Of a stretch of 64,000 nucleotides of DNA, positions 25,905-33,112 are shown in pieces (positions within the stretch are counted from its first letter, which is position 1; every line of letters begins with the position of its first letter). The notes under the pieces were generated by a model. It saw only the letters and a list, made by a program, of their open reading frames with translations, was not told the DNA's origin and searched no databases. Source of the stretch: Paenibacillus sp. MMS18-CY102 (GTDB lineage Bacteria > Bacillota > Bacilli > Paenibacillales > Paenibacillaceae); assembly GCF_009789195.1 (NCBI RefSeq), contig NZ_WSTC01000014.1:62001-126000 (forward strand), written 5' to 3'. The position numbers were made by a program, and so were the translations under genes.

Positions 25905-26777
25905 ATGGTATGGATCGCCACACGAATGCGATCAGCAAATGGTTCGCGAGAGGCAGGGCACCCACCGATGATTGCAATGGATCTGGACGGGTTTGTCATT
26001 GATTTGGATGGTACGGTGTTTAGGGGAGAGACGGCCGTCGAAGGCGCGCCGCAAGCGATTGCTTCGCTTCGCGCCAATGGCAAGCGGCTCGTCTTCCTTA
26101 GCAACCGAGGCAATATATCAAGAGAGATGTGCCTAGCAAAACTTCGCAGGCTTGGCGTGGAAGCGTCTATGGATGAAATTATATTGTCGTCAACGGTGAC
26201 GGCCCGCTATTTGCGGGAGCATCATCCAGGCTGCGAAGCTTGGACACTGGGCGATCATGGCTTGAAAGAGGAGCTTGCTTCCGGCGGCATTGCGCTGGCG
26301 GATCGGCCGGAGTTGGCGGACTGGCTCGTCATTACGCTGCATGAGACGTTGACGTATCATGAATTGAATGATGCGTTCCGCGCAGTTCGGCATGGCGCAC
26401 GCATTATCGCGACGAATGAGGATCGGTCATTTCCTGGCGAGTTCGGGGACCATATCGATGTCGCTGGCATGATTGGCGCCATTACGGCTTCAACAGGAGC
26501 GCAAGTGGAGCTCGTCGTGGGCAAGCCATCCGCGCTTATGGCGGAAGCAGCGCTAACGGCACTGCAATTGCCGGCAGAACGATGCCTGATGATCGGCGAC
26601 AGCTTAGCGTCCGATATTGGCTTGGGCAAGCGGGCGGGGATGAGAACCGCGCTTGTGTTAACGGGATCAACAACAATGGAGGCTGCCGGCCTCTGGCCAG
26701 CACGGCCGGACTGGATTTGGCCTTCAATCGCACAATTAATAACTAAAGCAGCTGTAAAAGGAGAGGGAACGGCATGA
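25905..26777 (+). CDS. araL: AraL-like HAD-IIA sugar phosphatase
   Basis: This is about 290 residues. HAD motif I is IDLDGTVFRGE (Asp nucleophile and Asp+2), followed by FLSNRGNISREM (motif II region), VVGKPSALM (motif III Lys) and MIGDSLASDIGLGKRAG (motif IV), the NagD/HAD-IIA arrangement. It is strikingly like Bacillus AraL (LSNRGNISR, LVISLHETLTY-type, IIATNEDRSFP, DVAGMIGAI). AraL is a promiscuous sugar phosphatase. Start 25905 is chosen for GAGGCGG 8 nt upstream; starts at 25969 or 25978 are possible. It overlaps araM by 4 nt, reproducing the B. subtilis araL-araM order without the arabinose genes. Confidence 0.88.
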   Translation: MVWIATRMRSANGSREAGHPPMIAMDLDGFVIDLDGTVFRGETAVEGAPQAIASLRANGKRLVFLSNRGNISREMCLAKLRRLGVEASMDEIILSSTVTARYLREHHPGCEAWTLGDHGLKEELASGGIALADRPELADWLVITLHETLTYHELNDAFRAVRHGARIIATNEDRSFPGEFGDHIDVAGMIGAITASTGAQVELVVGKPSALMAEAALTALQLPAERCLMIGDSLASDIGLGKRAGMRTALVLTGSTTMEAAGLWPARPDWIWPSIAQLITKAAVKGEGTA

Positions 26778-27949
26778 ATCAGGTGTTGGATAATCTAAAG
26801 GCGGCAGCGCCTTGGCTCGATGGGAAGGCGTTACAAGCAATTGCGATCAATCCGATTATCATCGAAGCAGGAGCGCTCCGGCATGTTGCCCCTTACTTGC
26901 AGGACCGAGGCATTCAGCGCGTGCTAATCGCAGCCGATGCGAACACGCATGCCGCAGCAGGAACGATGCTATGGCCGCGCATTGCCGATGCGGGCATTTC
27001 GGTCCAGACGGCGCTTATTAAGCCAGATGCGCAGGGCGATGTCATTGCTGATGAATCGTCACTAGTGCAATTGTTAATGGATATTCGCCAGACGAACGCA
27101 GAGCTCGTCATTGCGGTTGGTTCTGGGACAATACATGATATCGTAAGGTATTCAGCCTATACCTTAGGCATCCCGTTCGTTTCTGTACCGACGGCGCCTT
27201 CCGTCGATGGCTTTAACTCCAAGGGGGCCCCGCTCATTATCAGAGGCGAGAAGCGGACGTTTGCCGCCACTGCACCGGATGCGATTTTCGCTGACTTGGA
27301 TGTACTGTGCGCTGCGCCTTCGGCTATGGTTGCAGCTGGATTTGGCGATATGTTGGGCAAATATACGTCGCTGTTCGACTGGACTTATGGCGCAGCCGCG
27401 GGCAACGAGCCGCACGATAATGCAGCTGCTGCGATTACGGCATACGCGCTGGACAAATGCGTCAAGCACGCAGAATCGATTGGGCGCCGGGAGCAAGAAG
27501 GCATTCGCGTCCTGATGGAAGCGTTAATCGAGTCAGGCCTCGCGATGCTGCTGTTCGGGCAATCGCATCCTGCATCGGGAGCTGAGCACCACTTGTCCCA
27601 TTATTGGGAGATGGAGTATCTTCGCCTTGGCCGCCCTGCGTTGTTGCACGGGGCGAAGGTGGGCGTTGCAAGCGCGGCTATCGCCGGCGTATACCGCCGA
27701 ATTGCGGAGGAGCAGGGCGAAACTTTGTTCGCTGCGGATCGTGAGCGATTGGAGCAGGCGCTTGCCACGGTGCCGTCCACGGCTGAGCTGCAACAGCTGC
27801 TCCGTGTCGTTGGGGGGCCAGCAACAGCGCAGGAGCTAGGCGTCGATGATGAGCTGCTCACCCGAAGCTTGCGCGAGGCGCATCGCGTGCGTGCCAACCG
27901 CCACACCCTATTGAAGGCATACAATGAATTGCCAGTCACCGCGGTTTAA
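26774..27949 (+). CDS. araM: sn-Glycerol-1-phosphate dehydrogenase
   Basis: This 391-residue AraM/EgsA enzyme reduces dihydroxyacetone phosphate to glycerol-1-phosphate, the stereoisomer otherwise typical of archaeal lipids. In Bacillus it feeds heptaprenylglyceryl phosphate synthesis. The NAD-binding part shows VIAVGSGTIHDIVRYSAY and FVSVPTAPSVDGFNSKGAPL. Metal ligands likely lie in the FADLDV...GFGDMLGKYTSL, SGAEHHLSHYWEM and HGAKVGV regions. AAGGAGAGGG precedes the ATG, which overlaps the araL stop. A very strong terminator follows. Confidence 0.92.
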   Translation: MNQVLDNLKAAAPWLDGKALQAIAINPIIIEAGALRHVAPYLQDRGIQRVLIAADANTHAAAGTMLWPRIADAGISVQTALIKPDAQGDVIADESSLVQLLMDIRQTNAELVIAVGSGTIHDIVRYSAYTLGIPFVSVPTAPSVDGFNSKGAPLIIRGEKRTFAATAPDAIFADLDVLCAAPSAMVAAGFGDMLGKYTSLFDWTYGAAAGNEPHDNAAAAITAYALDKCVKHAESIGRREQEGIRVLMEALIESGLAMLLFGQSHPASGAEHHLSHYWEMEYLRLGRPALLHGAKVGVASAAIAGVYRRIAEEQGETLFAADRERLEQALATVPSTAELQQLLRVVGGPATAQELGVDDELLTRSLREAHRVRANRHTLLKAYNELPVTAV

Positions 27950-27994
27950 GTTTTGCGAACAGAACGAGGATGCCTTGAGGGCATAGCGCCAAGG

Positions 27995-28047
27995 AGCTTC
28001 CCGCCTGCCATTTATAATGAATGGCAGGCGGGAAGCTGCTTTTTTAT
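27995..28047 (+). terminator. Strong terminator after araM
   Basis: An 18-bp stem starting AGCTTCCCGCCTGCCATT pairs with its complement around TATAATG and is followed by GCTTTTTTATTT. Confidence 0.95.
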
Positions 28048-28064
28048 TTCCTTATTTGCAGAGC

Positions 28065-28652
28065 CTAGTATAGCCGAACCTGGAAAAATTCATTATGGTA
28101 CACATATCGGCTAGAAGGATAACGGAAGCCGAGCGTAATGCCCGATTGTGCGATGCGGACCGTCTTCAGCCTATGCGTGGGAACGAGGCTGCGCACAAGC
28201 CGGCTCACTAGCGCTTGATTGCTGGCGTTGATTGCCTGAACCAGATAGTCCCGAAACGGTTTATTGGCAGCGATCTCGGTGTATAACGGGATAATCGCAT
28301 TGGCAATCTGGCGATGGATGGCTGCTGAGAATGTAAATTGCGTTTGCCCGGGACGGATTGAGGTAGCGTTCGTGTAAGGCGGCTGATTGCCGGAAATGGG
28401 AAAATCGACGAAGTAGCCAATGCCGTTCGTTGCGATTCCATCAATCGCAAAACGGGGCACATACGGATGCAGCATCGCGATCATCGTATCCAAATCGCCC
28501 CGCCGGACCGCTTTAGCCCAACGGAGCGAGTAAGGGCGGCTTGCCGCGACGCGGCGATAGAAGGGAAGCATGGCTTTGGCTGTCTTGCCAAGCGTGCTGG
28601 GGGAGAGCTTAGCTCTAGATGCGTGTACGGCCGGAACCTTGCTTATGCTCAT
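28065..28652 (-). CDS. Conserved hypothetical protein
   Basis: This 195-residue soluble protein of unknown function is rich in Arg, Ala and Tyr, with no signal peptide or membrane segment. A helical N-terminal half (RAKLSPSTLGKTAKAMLPFYRRVAASRPYS) is followed by DFPISGNQPPYTNATSIRPGQ and a second helical region. The C-terminus looks beta-rich (SGITLGFRYPSSRYVYHNEFF). AAGGAGGAG precedes the ATG. It may be a spore- or phage-like structural protein, but nothing decisive is visible. Confidence 0.7.
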   Translation of the reverse strand: MSISKVPAVHASRAKLSPSTLGKTAKAMLPFYRRVAASRPYSLRWAKAVRRGDLDTMIAMLHPYVPRFAIDGIATNGIGYFVDFPISGNQPPYTNATSIRPGQTQFTFSAAIHRQIANAIIPLYTEIAANKPFRDYLVQAINASNQALVSRLVRSLVPTHRLKTVRIAQSGITLGFRYPSSRYVYHNEFFQVRLY

Positions 28653-28737
28653 GGAAACGCTCCTCCTTTGTAGGCAGCTATACGATACACTATTGCAACG
28701 ATGTACAGACGGTGAGGGCGGATGGGTTTATAGTGGC

Positions 28738-28791
28738 AAAAAAAGCGGCTCCAAGCCTCATGCAGCGCATGAAGGCTGGAACCGCTTTTTG
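28738..28791. terminator. Terminator of trpB (bidirectional)
   Basis: AAAAAGCGGCTCCAAGCCT pairs with AGGCTGGAACCGCTTTTT, with T-runs possible on either strand. It lies between trpB (-) and the divergent 28652 gene region. Confidence 0.85.
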
Positions 28792-28810
28792 TATAGCTAT
28801 CGTTCTGGAA

Positions 28811-29977
28811 TTACTTATTCAGCATATGGAACACTTGCTCAACGTCTTTATCGCCGCGACCGGACAGATTGATGATTAGCACCTTATCACGGCCTAGCGT
28901 AGGCGCAAGCTTCTTCGCGTAAGCAACAGCATGCGCGCTCTCAAGCGCAGGAATAATGCCTTCGGCACGGGACAACTCTTGGAAGGCGGCAAGCACTTCC
29001 TCGTTCGTTACGGTCACGTACTGTGCCCGCCCGCTCTCCTGCAGGTAGCTGTGCTCTGGGCCAATGCCCGGATAGTCGAGCCCCGCCGCGATGGAGTAGG
29101 TCGGTTTGGGATTGCCTTGCTCGTCCAACAGGACAAGGCATTTGAACCCATGAATAACGCCAGGAACGCCCTGAGTCATCGTTGGGGCTTGGTCCGGCTC
29201 GACGCCGATGAGCTGTACCGACGGTTCGTCAATATAGTGGGCGAACGAGCCAATTGCGTTGCTGCCGCCGCCCGCGCAAGCGATGACCGCATCTGGCAGG
29301 CGGCCTTCCTTCTCGAGGATTTGGCGCTTGGATTCTTCACTGATAATGGATTGGAAGTGTTTGACCATCGTTGGGTATGGATGTGGGCCGACCGCTGATC
29401 CAAGCAGGTAGAAGGTCGATTTGTAATTCGCGATAAGGTCATTCAGCGCCTCATCGACTGCATCCTTTAAGCGCCCTTGCCCTTTGTCTACTGCAACGAC
29501 CTTGGCTCCGAGCAGCTCCATGCGAAATACGTTCAGCGCTTGCCGGCGCGTATCCTCGGCTCCCATGTAGATCACGCATTCCATATTGAACATCGCACAT
29601 GCTGTTGCCGTTGCGACGCCATGCTGCCCTGCGCCGGTTTCTGCAATGACGCGTTTGGCGCCCATCCGTTTGGCCAGCAGGATTTGCCCGACGACGTTAT
29701 TGATTTTATGGGAACCGGTATGATTGAGGTCTTCCCGTTTCAAATAAATTTTGGCGCCGCCCCATTGCTCGGTGAGCTGCTGCGCAAAGGTCAGCGGATT
29801 CTCGCGGCCTATATATTCGCGAAGGTAGTAACGAAGCTCCTCGTTAAATGCGGGATCATCCTTGAATGTATGAAATTGCGCCGCTAGATTGTCCAGCACT
29901 TCTTGCAGATCGGGGGGGACGAAGCTTCCGCCGAATTGCCCGAAGTAGCCCTCTGCCGCTTGTTGTTCCGTAGCCAA
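28811..29977 (-). CDS. trpB: Tryptophan synthase beta chain, stand-alone
   Basis: This is about 388 residues. It contains the PLP lysine in LNHTGSHKINNV, the catalytic Glu in AETGAGQHGVATATACAMF, the phosphate-binding ACAGGGSNAIGSF and SAHAVAYAKKLAP, so it is TrpB1-type. It joins indole and serine. The best start is TTG 29977, 8 nt after TTGGAGG; an upstream in-frame TTG at 29992 overlaps that site. No trpA or other trp gene is adjacent, so it is either a second copy or has been moved out of the operon. No T-box or leader peptide was seen in the 261-bp upstream gap. Confidence 0.93.
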   Translation of the reverse strand: MATEQQAAEGYFGQFGGSFVPPDLQEVLDNLAAQFHTFKDDPAFNEELRYYLREYIGRENPLTFAQQLTEQWGGAKIYLKREDLNHTGSHKINNVVGQILLAKRMGAKRVIAETGAGQHGVATATACAMFNMECVIYMGAEDTRRQALNVFRMELLGAKVVAVDKGQGRLKDAVDEALNDLIANYKSTFYLLGSAVGPHPYPTMVKHFQSIISEESKRQILEKEGRLPDAVIACAGGGSNAIGSFAHYIDEPSVQLIGVEPDQAPTMTQGVPGVIHGFKCLVLLDEQGNPKPTYSIAAGLDYPGIGPEHSYLQESGRAQYVTVTNEEVLAAFQELSRAEGIIPALESAHAVAYAKKLAPTLGRDKVLIINLSGRGDKDVEQVFHMLNK

Positions 29978-30238
29978 TGTAATCGCCTCCAAATTTAGAT
30001 CGATAGAACACCTAATCTTCCGGAAATGCGCAGTATTCTATGTTTTTCTTCCGTATATATCCTACCACAAAGTGCAAGGGAACGTGAGTGCAGCGATTAG
30101 TAGATTTCGTCATAAAATGGGCATCCGCATCGGACAACCTGCTCCAGCTTGCATATAGTAACAATATATTCCCACTGCTGCGGCTTCTCGCCATAGCTGG
30201 CCAGGAAAACGCAGGCAGAATTAAGGAGGGGAGGGGAT

Positions 30239-30646
30239 ATGCCACTAGCGTGGGTTTGCTCGATTGCTGGCACGTTTGGATATGTGGCCGCTTTTGCTTT
30301 TGGCGCTTGGCCGCAATCGCTCACGGTGCTGTTAATCGCTATGGGCATTGATTATCTGACAGGCATTGCGGCATCGTTGAAGGAGAAGAAGGGCTTAAAT
30401 AGCAATGTTGGCGCCTGGGGATTGACTCGCAAGGGATTGACGCTGCTCATTATCTTGCTCGCCCACCAGATAGACGAGCTGCTTCAAACGAACGATACGA
30501 CAATGGCAGCTGCCATTTACTTTTACTTGGCGAATGAAATGATCTCGATTACAGAGAACTATGGCCGTCTCGGATTGCCGCTGCCGGGAAAAGTAAGGCG
30601 TATTATCGAGGTGTTGAAAGATAAAGACAATACGAAAGGAAAGTGA
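30239..30646 (+). CDS. Phage-type holin (toxin secretion/lysis holin family)
   Basis: This 135-residue membrane protein has TM segments at about 5-22, 28-48 and 70-85, and the family blocks IAMGIDYLTGIAASLKEKKG, GLTRKGLTLLIILLAHQID and ENYGRLGLPLP. Such Phage_holin_4 proteins form membrane lesions or channels that pass an endolysin or toxin. AAGGAGGGGAGG precedes the ATG. No phage genes adjoin; the GH25 lysozyme lies 7 kb away. It may be a domesticated holin. Confidence 0.85.
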   Translation: MPLAWVCSIAGTFGYVAAFAFGAWPQSLTVLLIAMGIDYLTGIAASLKEKKGLNSNVGAWGLTRKGLTLLIILLAHQIDELLQTNDTTMAAAIYFYLANEMISITENYGRLGLPLPGKVRRIIEVLKDKDNTKGK

Positions 30647-30678
30647 AGCAGAACCGTCATGCGCGGTACAAAATGGCT

Positions 30679-30706
30679 AATAGCCCGCTTGCATAAGCGG
30701 GCTTAT
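30679..30706 (+). terminator. Terminator of the holin gene
   Basis: AATAGCCCGCTT pairs with AAGCGGGCTTATT around GCAT; the tail (ATTGTCG) is T-poor, so strength is uncertain. Confidence 0.65.
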
Positions 30707-30715
30707 TGTCGTTAT

Positions 30716-30737
30716 AATAAGAACAAATGTTCTTATT
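30716..30737. promoter_or_regulatory. Probable LexA (SOS) box before the 30751 gene
   Basis: A perfect 22-bp palindrome is centred on GAAC-AAAT-GTTC, matching the Gram-positive LexA core GAAC-N4-GTTC. It sits between a TATAAT-like element (about 30713) and the ribosome site of the gene at 30751, where a repressor would block transcription. Confidence 0.75.
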
Positions 30738-30750
30738 GGAGGGATCGCCT

Positions 30751-31152
30751 ATGGCGGTTACGAACGATAAAGTGATGGCCTTGGTTCGTGAGGCATCCCA
30801 TCCGCCGGCGCAGAGCGAGGCGGAGCAGGGGCTTGTGAAGCGTTATGTGCTGCTTGGGATCGTAATGCGCATACTTGATCATGATATTCGCGTTGTCGGA
30901 AACGCTGGGATGAAGCTGCCACGGCTGTACGAGTCGATGCTGCGTGCGGTTCAGGACCGCGTGCTGCTGGATCTCGCAGCGCTCCGGCGCCAGTTTCGCG
31001 ATGCGGGCATTAAGATTTATGAAGAGAGCCAGCAGAAGGAGGCCATGCATGCGAAGTATGTATGCCGAGGCTACCATCATCAATTCGCAATGGTGTGGGG
31101 GTTCGTGAAAGCGGAATCCGAACGATTGCTAAAGACGTATTTGCATGAATAA
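30751..31152 (+). CDS. Small SOS-linked protein (YhjD-like)
   Basis: This 133-residue soluble, helical protein reads KRYVLLGIVMRILDHDIRVV, then KLPRLYESMLRAVQDRVLLDL, AALRRQFRDAGIKI and YVCRGYHHQFAMVW. The pattern resembles B. subtilis YhjD, recalled as a LexA-regulon protein of unknown function; this match is from memory. ATG 30751 follows TTGGAGGG. A LexA-type palindrome lies 14 nt before the start, supporting DNA-damage induction. No catalytic motif was seen. Confidence 0.68.
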   Translation: MAVTNDKVMALVREASHPPAQSEAEQGLVKRYVLLGIVMRILDHDIRVVGNAGMKLPRLYESMLRAVQDRVLLDLAALRRQFRDAGIKIYEESQQKEAMHAKYVCRGYHHQFAMVWGFVKAESERLLKTYLHE

Positions 31153-31211
31153 ATCGTTCAAACTTTTGTCACATCCTGTACAAAAATTTTTCATCTCCTT
31201 CATTTTAAAGG

Positions 31212-31241
31212 TTGAGAACAATGGACGAAGTTGGGTATTAT
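31212..31241 (+). promoter_or_regulatory. Sigma-A promoter before the cupredoxin gene
   Basis: TTGAGA (31212-31217), an 18-bp spacer and TATTAT (31236-31241) lie 38 nt before the start codon. Confidence 0.6.
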
Positions 31242-31279
31242 AAGGAGTAGACAAAAGCCTGCAAGGGGGAGCACAGATT

Positions 31280-31663
31280 ATGCACAAATGGATCATGTTC
31301 GTCGTGTTTACGGCGGCAACCTTACTGAGCGTATACTTGCTGACGTTCGGACTTCCAGATAAGCCGAAGGACGAGACGGCAGGATTGCCAGAAGGAATGC
31401 AGCTGTTGAAAGTACAAGCGTCGAATGATTACGTATTCAACGAGAAAGAATACCATGTGAAAGCTGGCACGACAGTGCGGCTGCTTCTGCAAAACAAAAG
31501 CGGTATCCACGGTTTAGCAATCAAAGATCTGAACGTTGATCTGCAAGGCGACAAAATGCAGCAAGACATCAAGCTCGACAAGCCAGGCACATACGAAATG
31601 CATTGCTCTGTTATGTGCGGTTCGGGCCATGAAACGATGAAATCCGTTTTGATCGTAGAATAA
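31280..31663 (+). CDS. Membrane-anchored cupredoxin with a CuA-like copper site (COX2-like)
   Basis: This 127-residue protein has one N-terminal TM helix (5-23) acting as an uncleaved anchor, then an extracytoplasmic cupredoxin fold. Copper ligands follow the CuA pattern of cytochrome oxidase subunit II: His77 (KSGIHGLAI), then Cys109, Cys113, His117 and Met120 (CSVMCGSGHETM). It is far shorter than true subunit II and has no oxidase genes beside it. It could be a stand-alone electron carrier, a copper chaperone or a nitrous-oxide-type accessory. GGGGGAG precedes the ATG. Confidence 0.85.
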   Translation: MHKWIMFVVFTAATLLSVYLLTFGLPDKPKDETAGLPEGMQLLKVQASNDYVFNEKEYHVKAGTTVRLLLQNKSGIHGLAIKDLNVDLQGDKMQQDIKLDKPGTYEMHCSVMCGSGHETMKSVLIVE

Positions 31664-31666
31664 GAC

Positions 31667-31695
31667 AAAAAAGGAGCCCGATGGCTCCTTTTCCT
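31667..31695. terminator. Terminator between convergent genes
   Basis: AAAAAGGAGCC pairs with GGCTCCTTTTCC around CGAT, between the convergent cupredoxin and small membrane protein genes. Confidence 0.75.
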
Positions 31696-31712
31696 TACTT
31701 TCAGGCCCATTA

Positions 31713-31970
31713 TTAGTCCGTTGCTTGGCGCCGTGTGCGCTGGCGATGGATGATCAGGTCAGCAACGAAGCCGAGCGCGGCCCACGTTACGACGGTCCAC
31801 ACATAGATGCTCATGACGGCAACGTTATGGATGTCGAACGCCAAGTCGGCAATCCATGCGGGAATGCTTAACATGAAAAATACGAAGTTGTGCGGGTCAT
31901 AGCCCGTAGAATTGTACAAGCAGAGGGCTAGCCCAATGAGGGTGGCCACAATTGTAACCGGATAGCGCAT
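31713..31970 (-). CDS. Small membrane protein, unknown function
   Basis: This is about 85 residues with three hydrophobic stretches (VTIVATLIGLALCLYNS, FVFFMLSIPAWIADLAF, VAVMSIYVWTVVTWAALGFV) and a basic tail RQRTRRQ. The start at 31970 (MRYPV) has AAGGGG some 13 nt upstream; a longer form from 32030 lacks any site. It probably sits in the cytoplasmic membrane. No family was recognised. Confidence 0.65.
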   Translation of the reverse strand: MRYPVTIVATLIGLALCLYNSTGYDPHNFVFFMLSIPAWIADLAFDIHNVAVMSIYVWTVVTWAALGFVADLIIHRQRTRRQATD

Positions 31971-32080
31971 AACGTTTGCCGATCCCCTTTTCGTCAATTT
32001 GGCTGATTCGGTACCGTTATTATGCGACACCCGCTATCATCTCATGCGAAGCGCATTTACTGAAGAATGGAGTGGATACT

Positions 32081-32368
32081 ATGATTACCCATATTGTTAT
32101 GTTCAAGCTCAAAGACCGCAGCCCAGAGGCGGTTGAACGGACCGCGCAAGTGCTTCGTGACATGGAAGGCAAGATCGAACAACTGAAATTTCTTGAAGTA
32201 GGCTTGGATGTCCTGCACTCGGAGCGTTCTTATGATATCGCACTGGTCACCAAGTTCGAGTCGATGGAAGATTTGGAAGCGTACCAAGTGCATCCTGTTC
32301 ACAAAAAAGTAATCGAGCACATGGCGCAGGTGCGCGAAGCGTCCGCAAGCGTCGACTACGTAAGCTAA
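32081..32368 (+). CDS. Dabb-family stress-responsive A/B barrel protein
   Basis: This 95-residue protein matches the dimeric alpha/beta barrel (Dabb) family: MITHIVMFKLKDRSPEAVER, VGLDVLHSERSYDIALVTKF and YQVHPVHKKVIEHMAQVREAS. Family members are small soluble dimers with varied or unknown activities. ATG 32081 follows GGAGTGG; the frame extending to 31976 has no such signal. A small membrane gene follows after 15 nt, probably co-transcribed. Confidence 0.88.
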   Translation: MITHIVMFKLKDRSPEAVERTAQVLRDMEGKIEQLKFLEVGLDVLHSERSYDIALVTKFESMEDLEAYQVHPVHKKVIEHMAQVREASASVDYVS

Positions 32369-32383
32369 GGAGTCAAGAAGCGG

Positions 32384-32515
32384 ATGGATAACGGTAATGA
32401 AGATTTATACCAATTGCTGACGTATCTCATTGTGGTCATTGTCAGCAGCATTATTATGGTCGCATGGCTCAAACGTAAAGGGCGTCGATCAGCCTCCAAG
32501 CGGGATGCGGAATAA
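32384..32515 (+). CDS. Small single-pass membrane protein (43 aa)
   Basis: This 43-residue ORF has AGGAG 13 nt before ATG and sits between the Dabb and HepT-like genes. It has a short acidic N-terminus (MDNGNEDLYQ), one hydrophobic helix (LIVVIVSSIIMVAWL) and a basic tail (KRKGRRSASKRD), giving a clear N-out/C-in topology. The composition is protein-like rather than random. Function unknown. Confidence 0.65.
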   Translation: MDNGNEDLYQLLTYLIVVIVSSIIMVAWLKRKGRRSASKRDAE

Positions 32516-32554
32516 CGCATAACGCGGTGGCGAAGAAGGGAGCAGCAACCAGCT

Positions 32555-32980
32555 ATGTACTATGTGAACGTCGAACAGATTCGCCAACGGCTGGAGGCAA
32601 TTCCGGAGATTGCGAACACGCTAACTTTGCTGGCAGAAGGCTGGAGCGGGTCCCTGCTTGAAGGAATGGCACAGGAACGGGCGTTGCATTTGGCTATTGA
32701 GACGGTTACGGATGTCGGAAGCTTTCTCATTGACGGATTTATTATGCGTGATGCGAGCAGCTACGAGGATCTTGTAGATATTATTGCGGAAGAGCATGTA
32801 TTTGCGAAGGAGCTTCATGAGCCGCTTATGGCACTGGTGAAGCTGCGCAAGCCGCTTGTGCAATATTATTATGAATGGCCGCGTACAAGCTTGCATGAGC
32901 TCTCTCCTGTGCTTCCTCAGCTGCTTTCCCGTTTCCGGGCAGCCGTGGAACAATATTTGGAGCGTGAGCTGAAGGCATAG
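32555..32980 (+). CDS. HepT-like/DUF86 HEPN protein (YutE-like)
   Basis: This 141-residue all-helical protein has ERALHLAIETVTDVGSFLIDG, a block of DUF86/HepT proteins and of B. subtilis YutE. HepT toxins are HEPN RNases paired with an MntA nucleotidyltransferase antitoxin. No MntA gene is adjacent, and the strict Arg-x4-6-His RNase motif is not clear, so it may not be an active toxin. AAGGGAG lies 13 nt before the ATG. A terminator follows. Confidence 0.8.
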   Translation: MYYVNVEQIRQRLEAIPEIANTLTLLAEGWSGSLLEGMAQERALHLAIETVTDVGSFLIDGFIMRDASSYEDLVDIIAEEHVFAKELHEPLMALVKLRKPLVQYYYEWPRTSLHELSPVLPQLLSRFRAAVEQYLERELKA

Positions 32981-33002
32981 CCTATGCACTTCTGCGCTTA
33001 GG

Positions 33003-33043
33003 GAAGAGCCTGTTATCAGCGATCTGATAGCAGGCTCTTTTTG
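33003..33043 (+). terminator. Terminator after the HepT-like gene
   Basis: AAGAGCCTGTTATCAG pairs with CTGATAGCAGGCTCTT around CGAT and is followed by TTTTGGG. Confidence 0.9.
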
Positions 33044-33112
33044 GGATGTAAATTTACGAATGCTGCAAAATCGGTTACAATGTCGTAAACGCAAGCGAAA
33101 GGCGGTGTGAGG

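Noticed and set aside
31212-31241. Sigma-B promoter (GTTGAG...GGGTAT) before the cupredoxin gene
   Set aside because: Spacer of 16 is too long for sigma-B and an overlapping TTGAGA-N18-TATTAT fits sigma-A better.
32555-32980. HepT/MntA toxin-antitoxin module
   Set aside because: No nucleotidyltransferase gene next to the HepT-like gene and the HEPN RNase motif is unclear.
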